Origin: Apiospora phragmitis
Taxonomy: Eukaryota > Ascomycota > Sordariomycetes > Amphisphaeriales > Apiosporaceae
Direction: 5' to 3'
DNA: 64,000 nt
NCBI GenBank assembly: GCA_038363925.1
Contig: JAQQWL010000003.1
Coordinates: forward strand, 434,001-498,000
Shown: positions 1 through 10,386 of the stretch, piece by piece
How the letters are laid out: each line of letters starts with the position of its first letter
Numbering within the stretch: the first letter of the stretch is position 1
Made by a program: the position numbers and the translations under genes
The notes under the pieces: model-generated
Databases searched by the model: none
What the model saw: the letters and a program-made list of their open reading frames with translations, nothing else
What the model was told of the DNA's origin: nothing

Positions 1-2001
1 ATATCGATAGTTCATACGAATGAGCGAGGCTTGGAAATCAGAGATTCCTTCAACATAACCAGATTCCGCATGAATGCAAGCTCGTGACACAATATGCTGG
101 TCTCTGTCCGACACTAGTCCGAAGGCCTTGAAGCACGTCGGGCAGTATGGCGGCTGCCTATGCTTTCTCAGAATATGTCGTCTTAAGCTTGCTATGTTCG
201 AGCTGCGAGGCAATCTGCAATCCCCGTACTGCTCTGGGTCCTTCTTGTAAAAGGGGCAGCTAAGGATCGTCGGATGGTGGTTTGTGTTCTTCTCCGAGGT
301 GTAGCAGTTGCTTATTAAAAGACCCGGAACAATTTTTTGATAAGCAGAGTTTACCTGGTACCCAGTGGCGAGTGTTGAGGTGAAATCTATGGCTCCTGTC
401 GAGTTGGGCGTTGCCACGTCCACATGTAGCACATGCCAAGGGCCCCGTAGCTCATGAACTAGGGCCTGGAAAAAAATACGCATGATATTATCGATCAAGT
501 CATCCATTATTGGGGCGAACCTTTCTCGAGTTTCAACCGAAATATCCTCCTCTTCAGGCCCGCAGAAGGAAACGCTGTCTGCATCGCTCATAGCTGTGTT
601 GTTCTCGTCAACTTGCGAAGTAGCAATACACGACATGATATCAGCATCAGGGTCGTGCACCCCGGGAAAGTAGCCTGGCCGCAGTAGACGATTCCCATTT
701 TTATGAGGCGTGGTATGACTCTTGTGGATTCCAGCCAGACTCAAGCCTTCGATATTTCTGTGAGGCAGCCAACCAGAATCTTTCGGCACCAAAGCCTGGA
801 CATTGGTTTGGAGAGAACCGAGATAGTCGTATCCATTAGAAATACGGCACATCTCTAGATCCGAGACATGAAGAACTGAGGATATCCGGGAAGTATCAAA
901 TCTCCGCTCGTGCATCTTCAGATAAATGACTTGGAAAAAGGGGCCGAAATCACCCGTGGGGACCAAAAGCTTTTGTGGGTGTGTCCTCACAAATATGCCA
1001 TTGACCTCACGAATGGAAATACCAAAGGCCTCTGCCGTCACCTTGTCTTGTGACTGGCCCATCAAAGCCCAGATCATATCCGATTTTGAGTCCTCTCTGA
1101 ACAGGGCTGGATTGTTGACTCGCAATCCCTTATTTGTCAAGGTGTACTCGTAGGCCAACATGAATGGCTTTGGATAGAATGAGGCCTCGGAAAATAACAG
1201 AAACTCATCTGGGGACTTTGCTAGAAGGCCTCGAGTCTCTTCGCAACCTGAAGAAGTCCAAGCAAAGATGGAGGTATCATCTGAGGATCTAATGAATTCT
1301 TCCTGCAGTCGACGAAACGCAGATGGTCCCTCGCCGTAAATGATGGGCATGTTGACATCGCAAATACCCAAGAGACAGTAGGCGATGTCCTCCACTCTGG
1401 ACGTCTGTCTCCCTGCGGCCCAAGATAGTCGGGTGGCGATGGACGCGTCATATATGCGACCTCCGTCTCGAAGCACGCTGTGGCAGATGCGGGTTGTTTT
1501 GGAGAGGATGTCGAGCATGAGGTCTGAGCACTTTTCCCCAATGATGCGCCAATCTTGGTCGTAGAACCATACTTCCGGGGGCGCGATAAGTTCCTGGAGA
1601 GTCCAACCCCTCGTAAACCACCTGCTCTTGGAAAGCATCTCAGTGTCGTTAGACCACTCAGACACGGCGATGTCCTGTAGATAGGCAACGCAAATAGCGG
1701 CCTCTCGATAGATCCGAAACATGGAGTTGATGGCTTCGGAAGCCTCGGCGGACGAAGACTGATCGATGCAGCAAGTGTCTACCCAGGTATACTGAATGCC
1801 ACGTTGCTTCATGAGTTCGCAGAACCTTTTAACCTTGTTGCCACCGGCCTTCTGTTGCCAGGTATGTTTGCCTGCCCCGAGTTCTCCAAATGTCAGTTCC
1901 TCTTCGTCCTTTGCCCATGTGTGTGACAGAATTGCGTATATGGGCAGTTCTTGTCTTGGAAAATTTGCGACTTCCATGGTGTAAACATTGATGAGTCGCA
2001 T
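1..2001 (-). CDS. HET-domain protein with C-terminal zinc finger (3' end beyond window)
   Basis: This frame is open without a stop for all 667 codons from ATG at 2001 to the window edge. An in-frame TAA lies about 30 bases upstream, which fixes the start. The N-terminal 250 residues carry HET (heterokaryon incompatibility) motifs: YAILSHTW near residue 22, WVDTCCIDQSSSAE near 73, SRWFTRGWTLQELIAP near 126-141, and RVEDIAYCLLGICDVNMP followed by IIYGEG. HET domains trigger cell death in fungal non-self recognition. The middle 330 residues have no domain I recognise. Residues about 582-645 form a C2H2-like finger: CPFYK, a second Cys 13 residues on, an H-x4-H pair, CPTC, then a further D-x-H. 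The same finger occurs in the divergent gene at 3862. No intron is needed. The C-terminus is missing, so the full length is unknown. Confidence 0.92.
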   Translation of the reverse strand, partial: MRLINVYTMEVANFPRQELPIYAILSHTWAKDEEELTFGELGAGKHTWQQKAGGNKVKRFCELMKQRGIQYTWVDTCCIDQSSSAEASEAINSMFRIYREAAICVAYLQDIAVSEWSNDTEMLSKSRWFTRGWTLQELIAPPEVWFYDQDWRIIGEKCSDLMLDILSKTTRICHSVLRDGGRIYDASIATRLSWAAGRQTSRVEDIAYCLLGICDVNMPIIYGEGPSAFRRLQEEFIRSSDDTSIFAWTSSGCEETRGLLAKSPDEFLLFSEASFYPKPFMLAYEYTLTNKGLRVNNPALFREDSKSDMIWALMGQSQDKVTAEAFGISIREVNGIFVRTHPQKLLVPTGDFGPFFQVIYLKMHERRFDTSRISSVLHVSDLEMCRISNGYDYLGSLQTNVQALVPKDSGWLPHRNIEGLSLAGIHKSHTTPHKNGNRLLRPGYFPGVHDPDADIMSCIATSQVDENNTAMSDADSVSFCGPEEEDISVETRERFAPIMDDLIDNIMRIFFQALVHELRGPWHVLHVDVATPNSTGAIDFTSTLATGYQVNSAYQKIVPGLLISNCYTSEKNTNHHPTILSCPFYKKDPEQYGDCRLPRSSNIASLRRHILRKHRQPPYCPTCFKAFGLVSDRDQHIVSRACIHAESGYVEGISDFQASLIRMNYRY

Positions 2002-2792
2002 GGTCGCGGTGATCGACTCGATACCAGGTCCTTACGAGGAACAATCACCTCGGGTTCCGGGGTGTCGTGTCGAGGTTCGGATTCTGGAATATGTGTTTTA
2101 ATGGACATTTTCCAGTTGCGGAACTACGTCGAATTGGACTTTTGCAACTGTTGGGTGGCTTGCAGGTCAGATCGAATGTGATTCGTAGGTCGAATGCCAC
2201 ACTCGCCGCCCAGGCGGACTTTTGTATTGGAAGCAACTACCAATGGCACCTCACAGCACAATTGTGATGAACCTGAAAATTTCCAGGGCTAATTACCAAT
2301 CTTACATAACTCTGCAACACGGAATATCCGCGTCCGTCCACGGAAGTCATATCTGAGTGCGAAGCGCATATACCGAATGAACAAATAACTGAAGTTGCCC
2401 TCTCTAGATACTTTGCACACAAATATTCGATTTGCGATTTTTCTATATTCATGTACTTGAGAGCCGTGAGATTTTGTCCACTCTCCCTGCTTGTCGGGGA
2501 TCAATACCCTCCTGTTCCGTACGGAGGGTTTCCTCGCATAACGCCACCCCCTCTGAACAGAGCCCTGTGACCTATTGAAAGCAACACATTTAATGAAATG
2601 CACATTCACAGGCAACACCGAACCTTGCCAAGTCACTGGTCCCACTTTACAAAAATACCAATAGGTCCCTTTTCTTGATCGATGATTTCGTATTGAGAAG
2701 ATGAGTTACCCCGAAGCCCACTGAGAATAATGCTATGCCCCCTATTTCTTCCAGCCACGACGTGTGCAGGATTTAGAAATGCCCGGGTCTGC
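2002..2792. other. intergenic, no gene seen
   Basis: This is the upstream region of the HET gene. Short open frames on both strands show no recognisable protein and no coherent splice structure. I see no repeat or RNA gene. Confidence 0.5.
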
Positions 2793-3117
2793 TTAATAAA
2801 TGTCAACTGGGACTAATCCAAAGAGCGTGATGGGCTTCGTAGAACAAGGACAAGGGGAGCATACCGAATCTTTCGTCAAAGATCCTGATTGCTTCTTTTG
2901 CCTGGGCAACTCTCGTTTGCTGGGACCGCCCTGAACTGGTGTTATAGGTTCGGCCCCTTGATCCAGCCAGTCAGCGAGGCGATTGGCACTCAATACCTCC
3001 TGGTCATCAAAGACGTTGCTCATATCAGCATCTTCACATAGTCGTACAATTATAGATCTGGATACATACCTTTTGCTGTACTGTCGGGCTGAGCGATGAA
3101 TCCGGCGGGGAGCTCAT
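2793..3117 (-). CDS. possible small spliced gene of unknown function
   Basis: A plausible first exon at 3117-3070 (ATG; first residues MSSPPDSSLSPTVQQK) ends at a strong donor GTATGT. A branch-like GCTGAT and an acceptor ACCAG (3001-3000) follow, and phase 0 joins this to a second exon starting at 2999. That exon reads EVLSANRLADWLDQGAEP and becomes basic (KRELPRQKKQ). It stays open to a stop at 2793, or may splice again at a GTATGC near 2868. The acidic-then-basic composition resembles the N-terminal part of fungal regulatory or zinc-finger proteins, but no finger follows on this strand. It could be a truncated relative of the neighbouring zinc-finger gene. I do not recognise the product. 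Confidence 0.3.
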
Positions 3118-3861
3118 GGTTTGAATATCACGCAAGCAGAAGTGACGTGAATGGGCAAGGGCGATCGATCTTAAGAGGAATATAATACATCATTGCGTAC
3201 GAATTGAGTCTATTTATGCTTGTATCGCCTTGGTACTAGAGTCGCAACTTCTCTCAGAACAATTGTGATGCCGCTGGAAGTCATTGGTGTCGGGCTTCAT
3301 TGATTGGCCGGGCCCAGTGAGGTTTTTGGCACATTTGTGCTGAAGACGGGGTCTGGCAGAGGTCGTCTCGCACTCCGACAACTTACAATTTCCCAGATCA
3401 AATTCAAGTCACAAGCTTTCATCGACAGTCTGCCACTTTCCTAGGTATCGCTGATACATGGAGATGGGAAGGCGTTCTTCTCGGGAGCATCTTTCCTCGG
3501 CCCGTATCAACTCGTGCCCCCTCAGTTGCGCCACGACACCTGGAGAGGGTATGATAAGGCTCTGGTTGGTGTCGCAGCCAGCCTGATCGAGCAACCTTGA
3601 CTATTTGCCTTATCTTTCTTCACGCCAACGCACCACACGGTTAAATACCCTGTGAATTGCAGGCCGGCATCAAAAACATATTAACTGAGAACCCTGGCCA
3701 TATCCTTCGCTGTTACGCCGATGAGCGAATGCAGGTAGTGTGCCATGCCATGGATTGGTCACCAATCACCGAAGCTAACATTACTGCTACGTTCCAGATA
3801 ACAATCGCCTCCTTCCCTAGAAACTAGATAGTCACCCGAAACTACCACGACAGAGTACACC
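3118..3861. other. intergenic between divergent genes
   Basis: This stretch separates the possible small minus-strand gene from the plus-strand zinc-finger gene and presumably holds both promoters. No coding signal or repeat is evident. Confidence 0.5.
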
Positions 3862-4764
3862 ATGCCCTTGAACAACAGCCTACCGGGAACCCCGGCTACC
3901 GAGAACAAGTTGCGACCACTTCCCCCCATCCTGGCCCCAGCCTGGGCTTCAAGGCCCCGGCCGTCTTCTAGCCAAACGCCAACCATGGTCGACTGGGGCC
4001 ATGATATGAGTACGGGCGAAAGCGGCTTCGGCGGCAGGCGGAAGAGAAAGAGGTCTGCCATGGACGAAGGCGACGACCAGGGGCGGCTGTCGGCCAAGCT
4101 GTCCACCGGGGGTTTCGCCTGCCCGTTCTACAAGAGCGAGTCCAGCAAGTACGTCGACTGCCTGGCCTACGTGACGGCCGGCCTGGGAAAGAATGTGAAG
4201 CAGCACATCATACGCTACCACAAAGCCCCCGACTACCACTGTCCGACCTGCGGGGAGATCTTTGCGGCGCAGGAGCCGATGGACGAGCATATCCGGGCCA
4301 GGGAGTGTGCGCAGAAGGACTTCTTCCACCCCGGGATGACCAAGAGCCAGCAGACGCAGATCAACAAGATCATCGGGAACCGGAGGGGCGGGAAGACGGA
4401 CGAAGTGAAATGGTACGAGATGTGGGCCGTGCTGTTCCCCGGCCGCGATCGCCCCGATTCGCCCTACCGGCGGTCGGTGGAGTACGAGATGGCCAACAAC
4501 GTGCAGCGCTTCATGCAGACGCCCATGTACCAGACCCTGCGAGATTCCCATTACCCAGAGTTCCAGAACAATGCCATGGAACAAGCGAGGATGGCAGGCT
4601 TTGTCGACTCAGTGCTGGACGCGCATGCAAAGAATGCGGAAGAAGGGCGTGGTGGGGATGCGACGGCGGACATCCCACTGCCATTGGAGGAGGACCTTGA
4701 ACAACTTTACTGCGACCCCAACTCCATCATCGGAGACTGGGTGTTCACGGACCCGGGAGAGTAG
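3862..4764 (+). CDS. C2H2-type zinc-finger protein, intronless, 300 aa
   Basis: A single uninterrupted exon encodes 300 residues. The N-terminus is Pro/Ser-rich and disordered. A basic nuclear-localisation-like stretch (GGRRKRKRS, residues 57-65) precedes the finger at about 87-148. The finger comprises CPFYK, a second Cys 13 residues later, HIIRYH, CPTC and a final D-x-H, with the same spacing as in the HET protein at 2001-1. Downstream lies KWYEMWAVLFPG...SPY (residues 183-202), a motif that follows this finger in many fungal proteins known to me from family knowledge. The C-terminal 80 residues are acidic. The likely role is a nuclear or regulatory protein, or a partner in recognition. Binding to DNA or protein is not shown. 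It is transcribed divergently from the HET gene, with about 1.9 kb between the starts. Confidence 0.85.
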   Translation: MPLNNSLPGTPATENKLRPLPPILAPAWASRPRPSSSQTPTMVDWGHDMSTGESGFGGRRKRKRSAMDEGDDQGRLSAKLSTGGFACPFYKSESSKYVDCLAYVTAGLGKNVKQHIIRYHKAPDYHCPTCGEIFAAQEPMDEHIRARECAQKDFFHPGMTKSQQTQINKIIGNRRGGKTDEVKWYEMWAVLFPGRDRPDSPYRRSVEYEMANNVQRFMQTPMYQTLRDSHYPEFQNNAMEQARMAGFVDSVLDAHAKNAEEGRGGDATADIPLPLEEDLEQLYCDPNSIIGDWVFTDPGE

Positions 4765-5218
4765 TGTCGCATCATCAATCCAATGTATTGTGGCGAGCCA
4801 GGGGGGTTGCAAACGACATGTATAAAGTCACAAAAGGTACAATTCTTCGGCCACCACGTGTGGTATATGACCTATACCTTGCATGTGCTAGGCTCCAACG
4901 CTTACGTGCCAATTCACTAATCCACTCTGTAGTATCCACTGGATTGATATTATCTGAAACGTGATGACCGGAACTCTCATTTGATGACTAGGACGTGGGG
5001 TGTCCATCTACCGCATACGGTAGGTGGGGTTGCCCTGTTCCCTTTCATCGATCCCACCAGAAGACACAGCCCCCAATGGAGGGGTGCTATGATGTCAGAT
5101 TCTTGGGGGACAGATTACTTACCTAACTCACCTGGTTCCCCATCAATCCATACTCACTGCCGAGCCTCACGTGTAGAGAAATCTTTAATCGGAGCGACGA
5201 CGAAACAGATTGATCAAA
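4765..5218. other. intergenic, no gene seen
   Basis: This is the 3' flank of the zinc-finger gene and the promoter of the acetyltransferase gene. An imperfect inverted repeat (ctaccg / cggtag) lies near 5008-5024. Nothing else stands out. Confidence 0.5.
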
Positions 5219-6239
5219 ATGGTCTTCATTAGGCCCTACCAGGAGTCGGATTTCGAGGCCTGCGCCCACATTGTAAGTCGACTCGATCAGCTCCCAGCCT
5301 GCCCCACCCCGCACCACCACCCGACAGTCATCTCGACTTCACCTCGATCCAGGCAAACCGCCTCTGTCGCAGCGACGAATAGAAAGGGCGGGACAAAACT
5401 AGAAGATAAGGAGAATAAGAGAAGGCTAACTAACATGAATCTCCTGCGAAGTGCCGCGCCACCCTGCCCCCCTCCCTCTCCACCACCCCCATAACCGCCA
5501 AACTAGCCCCCTACATCTGGACACACCAGTACACGCTCCTATCGCCAGCGACCTGTCACATGCTGGTAGAGGACGACGACGACCAACCTGATGATCCTTC
5601 TTCTTCTCTTCCGGGCTCCGCCGGAGGCGGGTGGGAAGGTAGTAGGCTACTGCATTGGCTGCCCCGACGTCTTCGCCTTCGCGGGAGCGGTACCCCTCCT
5701 ACATCGCCTCCGTCCTCTCCACCGCCGTAGCCCCCCCTCCCCCTCTTCCTCCCCCGTCATCTTCAACACAAGAACAAGAAGAACCCTTCTGGATCCCCGA
5801 CGACACCACCCTAACCCCATCCGGCACCGCCCCCCTCCAAGCCAAGAAACCCAACCCAGCCGCCCTGATCCGCCTAGCCTACGACCCACGCAAGCTGCTG
5901 CAGCTGACAGACTCTTCCAACTCCAACGCCCCAAAGAGCCTCTCGTCGCAGGGCTGGCGCGCCACCATGCATATCGACCTGCTGCCGGCGTACCAGCGCC
6001 GCGGCTGGGGCCGCCGCCTCATCGACGCCTACGTGCGCAGCGTGCGGGCGAGCGGCGAGGACTACGGCCGGGGCGCCTGGATCGGCATCGCGCCCGACAA
6101 CGCCGGCGTCGTGCAGTTCTACGAGAAGGTCGGGTTCCGCTTGGTGACGCCGTCGACGCCGTCCGCGGTCGAAGGTGAGGGTACGGGTGGCGGTGGGGAA
6201 GACGGCATCCACATGGTCATCGACATCGCCCAGGCTTGA
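5219..6239 (+). CDS. GNAT-family N-acetyltransferase with one frame break
   Basis: Exon 1 (5219-5272) encodes MVFIRPYQESDFEACAHI and ends at GTAAGT. The acceptor at 5450-5451 resumes in phase 0 with CRATLPPSLSTTP. A second intron is likely at 5566-5626: GTAGAG donor, CTGAT branch, pyrimidine tract and GGAG acceptor, restoring phase 0 before GKVVGYCIGCPDVFAFA. Just after that, near 5685, the frame must shift by one base with no intron possible, to continue as RERYPSYIASV. The C-terminal half has the acetyl-CoA loop QRRGWGRR (about 5992-6015) and the GNAT ending NAGVVQFYEKVGFRLV. The protein would transfer acetyl groups from acetyl-CoA; the substrate is unknown. The break is either a real mutation or an assembly indel in a GGG run. 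Confidence 0.75.
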
Positions 6240-6850
6240 AAAAGTCAGTCGGTCGGTCGGTCACTCATTGGAAACAGGGAAAGAAGCAAGCGGATCGTAT
6301 GTTTGGTGCCATAGTGTGCATATATGTCATCGTCACTATTTCTTGGTGGATGTGCTCTGATTACTTTTGATACATCAAGGTGAAATATCCAAGGTCAAGA
6401 TAGACCGAGATCCTTCACCCCCCACATACGACCTCTCTTACATCCGATGAGACCTGCGAGAGTCCAGGCCCCCCTCTTGCTCATTCAGTCTTTGCTTGCC
6501 AAACAGGACAAGCTGCCCCCGCTTCAAATCAGAACTCATGCGCCCACAAATATGCAGCGGTATCTTGGCCAGTATGTCCCTAAAAATTTGAGTAGAAAAA
6601 ATTTGTCAAGCCGCGCTCGCCCCATCCCACATTGTATGTAGATTTTCAGCCAACACTTGAACTCCGAGACCAGCCCGATCAAGCGTCGAAACTCCCTAGG
6701 GCATCATAAAAAGAAATTACAGGATCGGAAAACCAAAGGAAAAAGACACTAAGGTATAAACAGGCGCAGTATGCTTTACCCAACACCGTGCGGAGGGCAT
6801 TGGTCATAACTTTTGATGGGAAAAAAAGAAAATAGCCAAAACTGTCTCAC
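6240..6850. other. intergenic, shared 3' flanks
   Basis: This stretch lies between the stops of two convergent genes (6239 plus, 6851 minus). It is A-rich in places, as expected of 3' untranslated regions. A ggtc/gtcg microrepeat sits near 6250-6262. No gene is seen. Confidence 0.5.
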
Positions 6851-9800
6851 TCAGATCATGCCGCCTGGCAGTACTGAACTGGTACGCTCCCGGTCCTTCG
6901 CGTTCTGGGTCACCACCATCCTCGAAGCCGGAGGTCCAATGCTGGCGAACTGGCCATTGCTGTTCGGCGCGCCCATGGGGCGGTTGAGCTGCATGCCCTG
7001 TGCTTCCGAGGCCATCTTTCGGAGCTGACGAGTGACAGGCTTGTCTGCGACGTCGTCATCGGCCGAGTGTGACGAACCAGGAGCAGGACCAGTCGAGAGT
7101 TGGGGGGCGCTGGCATTGGCCTCGTCGCTCTTGCGGCCTACCAGAGATCCAAATATGGTCCTAGTCTTCGACCCGTCTTGTCGACGTCTTGGGTTGATCG
7201 GCGGCAGAGGTGGCGCATGGTTGTCGGACTTGCTGTTAGATCTCGAACGGCTGTTGACGCGCTCGCGGTTCGCAGAAGCCTCGGCGGGCAGTGACACGGT
7301 AGGCACGCGTGAAGTGGACATGACGAAGGTCGGTTCCGAGATCTCGCGCTTCTTGACGGAGCGCTTCATGTTGTCATTGAGCCCGGGAACCTCGGTACCA
7401 TCCGAGTTGAGACCGGGATTAGGTGTTTTGAAGGCGCGCGGGGACGAGGGCAGACCAGATGACGGAATGAAGGATCCGGCCATGGGCGAAATGGGGGAGG
7501 GGTTGCCCAGCTCCGAGTCTTGGACAGGCCGAACTCGGAGACTTTGCTGCCCTTGCTGCACCCTGGCAGGCGAGTTTCCAGCAAGGCCTTGCGGAGGCAT
7601 ATGTGGCGAGCGTCGAATGTTTGTTCCCGGCAGGCCAGGCGATCGCATTGGCTGGCGGAAGTCATCATTCGATTCCAGTAAGCGACCTGGCGGTGATGAG
7701 CCATTCCTCGAGCGAGTAGGTCGGCTTCCGGGACGCTCGCGGCTTGAATCCGAGCCGCTTCTGTCGTGCTCCAGGGTCAATGTGCCTCTAGATCCGGAAC
7801 GTGAGATGTTGACCATGGAGTCCTCGCTTGGCCTTCGTTGGGACAGGGTAGAGGAGGCTTCCTGTCTCTACTAGGAGACCGATGTGTAGGGTTCCACTGG
7901 TTGGTAGGTGTTGCACGCCCCGAGGGAGGCTCAGGTAGGCTTCCTTGTGGTGGTTGGCGGCGCTGCTGCATCTCAGCTTCCTTCAATCGCTGAAGCTCTC
8001 GTCGAGCTTGGCGGAACGCGCGGATTCCGGCATGTTGTTCGCTATTGCCTTCAGACTCATTTCCTCCAGACGGATCAGCCATTGCCTCCTTGGCCACGTC
8101 TTCCCTCATCGAAGGCAGTCCAGCCATGTCATCGTAAGACTGTTGATTAGCACTGCCCGGTGATGTAGGAGCACCGACCCCTTGCATCTTGCCAGCCCTG
8201 GACGGCTGTGATATCGAACCGAGGCTGGATTTGTTCCTCAACAAACCGAATGGGGCTGATTTAGGCTGTTGAGCATTTAGTGGCTCCCTGTTATCCTGAA
8301 TGATAAGGTTCGTGGTCGAGCCATTATCCGATTCAACGTACGATGTGAGCTTTTCGCGTACACGGCGGGCACCGTCGGCCAGTTCTCTTGCAAAGTCATC
8401 CGCACCTCGAGACTCCCTACTGGCAGCGGGCTTGCCTTGAAATTCGGGTAGCAGCTTGTCTGAATCCATATTGAATCCAGGAGCTGTGCTATCGTGTTGA
8501 GGATTCCAGGACATAGTGTTGTTCACGAGATCCCGGTAGTCGTTGACATCGTTGACGTAGCGTCTGTCGTTGTTTTCGGTGGCGGAAGCAATGCCGTAGA
8601 TGGAAGAGGCTCCACTGTCTGCTCGGAGATGCTGGCGGACCATACCGCTTAGCCCCGCAATTGCGCCAGGGCCAAGGGTCGGAGAGTCGGCTGGCGTGAG
8701 CTGAGGTTGAGGTGACAGAGATGAAGGCTCCGTGTTGGGAGATAACTCGCCATCTGATCTGCCGGAAAGTGAAAGCGGCGTGGGCAATGCGCCTTGCCGG
8801 AAAGCGGGATGCACATTGTCGGCAGGTCGCTCGATATGCAACTGAGAACCTCTGCCGGGGGAAACATCCGAGTCATCAAAAAATGTGGAACCGCTGGGCT
8901 CTTCCGCGAGCGTGGGGGATATCTTGGGGAGAGAGCTTTCAGTCTTGATCTCGAGCTGCTGTGGTGTCGAGGATGCCGATCCATGGGAGGCATTGGACTC
9001 GGTTCGGAAACGCTGGGTCGGTGTATCGCGACCTTGTTGGAGCTGGAGCTGCCGTTGAGCGAAACGAGACTCATCGTACGGTTGCGCTGGCTTCTGGAAA
9101 ACTCCTAGAGCAGTTGCCTTGCCGCGATCGTTTGGCCCAATGGGGAGCGCGGCAATTTCCTCACTTTCGCTGATTGGGGGGCTCAGAGGCGGAGCCCCTG
9201 CAAAGCTGCCATTCCTGCTGTCGCTACCACTAGGAACTCGAATTCCCAGATCCGGTGTTCCAGCCCCAGACCTCGACGTGGTTGGACTCATTGACCGCAG
9301 CTGGGGGGCACTAGCCTTTGACAAGATCCTGCGGTCTCCGAAGAAACGATCCGAGAAGCCGGTAGTTGTGGGGGATGGCGAGGCTTGTGCGAGATCAGGA
9401 GTTCGCGATCCCAAGTTGCGCTGTCGGCTGAGTGTATCCATTCTAGACAGGGCCGAAGTTTGCTGCTCCTGAAGGTCGTGGTTGAGGCCTGTTTCGTAGA
9501 GGCGGCGCCCTCTCGTAAAGCTTCGCTCCAAAACTGGTGTAGAGCTTGCCGATGTCGGAGCAGTAGAACCGCCCTGCCAGTCCTTGACGGATGGCGTAGG
9601 CTGTTGTGATGTTATGGATGTGGCGGCTGTGGAGTTGCGCGCCATGGAAGGTATGGAAGATGTGGTTGAGTTGGTTTCCCGCTTCCGGTTGTAAGAGGTG
9701 GAAAATGGCGATTCGGATCGCGGGTACGGCTCCTCCACAGAAGGCCTCCGGGAGCCATCATCGCCATCGTCCGTGGAGCCTTCTAACGACTTGCGCTTCT

Positions 9801-10386
9801 GTTCGTCTCGCTTCCATTTCTGAAATGCCGACAAGGCAACGTCGTCGTCGTATAATACCCTTCCATTCATGCCACCGCCACCGGCAGCAATCTTGTAGAC
9901 CTTCTGCCTTCCGCCGAACAGATTGTTACCCTCCGTCGGCTTCGCCCTTGTCATGACGCTGCCATGAGTTGAATCATTGTCTGATGCGTATGGGTCGTTC
10001 CGAGCAAATGGTGCCCGGATCGACTCGACTTCTGCTATGTCCGATAGGCCGCCAAGAGCAGAGAGAGCGCCGGCTGGGCCAAAGTCCTGCATCCTTGACT
10101 GACGCTTCGGGAACAGAACACTGTCATCGAGCGCCTTTCCGATCTTGGTGCTGGGGTCGTCCTGTTCCCGGAGCATGGAAAATCGAGCGGAAAGACCTGT
10201 CATCAACAAGCTAGTGCGAAAGTCGTCTGAAGACGGTAGTGCCGAGGCAAGGTCGATCTCGGGTTTTGGGTCCTCTTGTTGCTTCTTCCCCTTCCTGAAC
10301 CTGAATCCTGACGACTCCGAGTCCTGAGAAGGCCGAGGCGCGGCCACCTCCTCCTTGCCCTTCTTCTTGGTTCTGAACCGATTCAT
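6851..10386 (-). CDS. large conserved fungal protein, mostly disordered, one frame break
   Basis: The first frame (10386-7777) starts MNRFRTKKKGKEE and reads 869 codons. The coding signal then continues in another frame to a stop at 6851. The switch must occur near 7850-7875, just after a SPSRDRK stretch, because two TAG codons block the second frame upstream. No usable GT donor is present, so this is an indel and not an intron. The joined product would be about 1,180 residues. The N-terminus has a conserved-looking segment (LPSSDDFRTSLLMTGLSARF, about residues 50-69; SVLFPKRQSR, near 89). The rest is Ser/Pro/Gln-rich low complexity with many basic Ser-Pro sites. I recall uncharacterised Pezizomycotina proteins like this; no catalytic domain is visible. 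Confidence 0.75.

Noticed and set aside
3949..4584. 211-codon minus-strand frame
   Set aside because: It is antisense to the zinc-finger gene; composition is His/Val/Leu-rich and without motifs.
5621..5690. An intron to explain the second frame change in the acetyltransferase
   Set aside because: Any GT-AG pair here would remove the conserved VVGYCIGCPD segment, so a one-base indel is the simpler explanation.
7032..7874. 280-codon plus-strand frame
   Set aside because: It lies opposite the C-terminal part of the large disordered protein. Ser/Arg-rich low complexity on one strand produces long open antisense frames, and no family is recognised.
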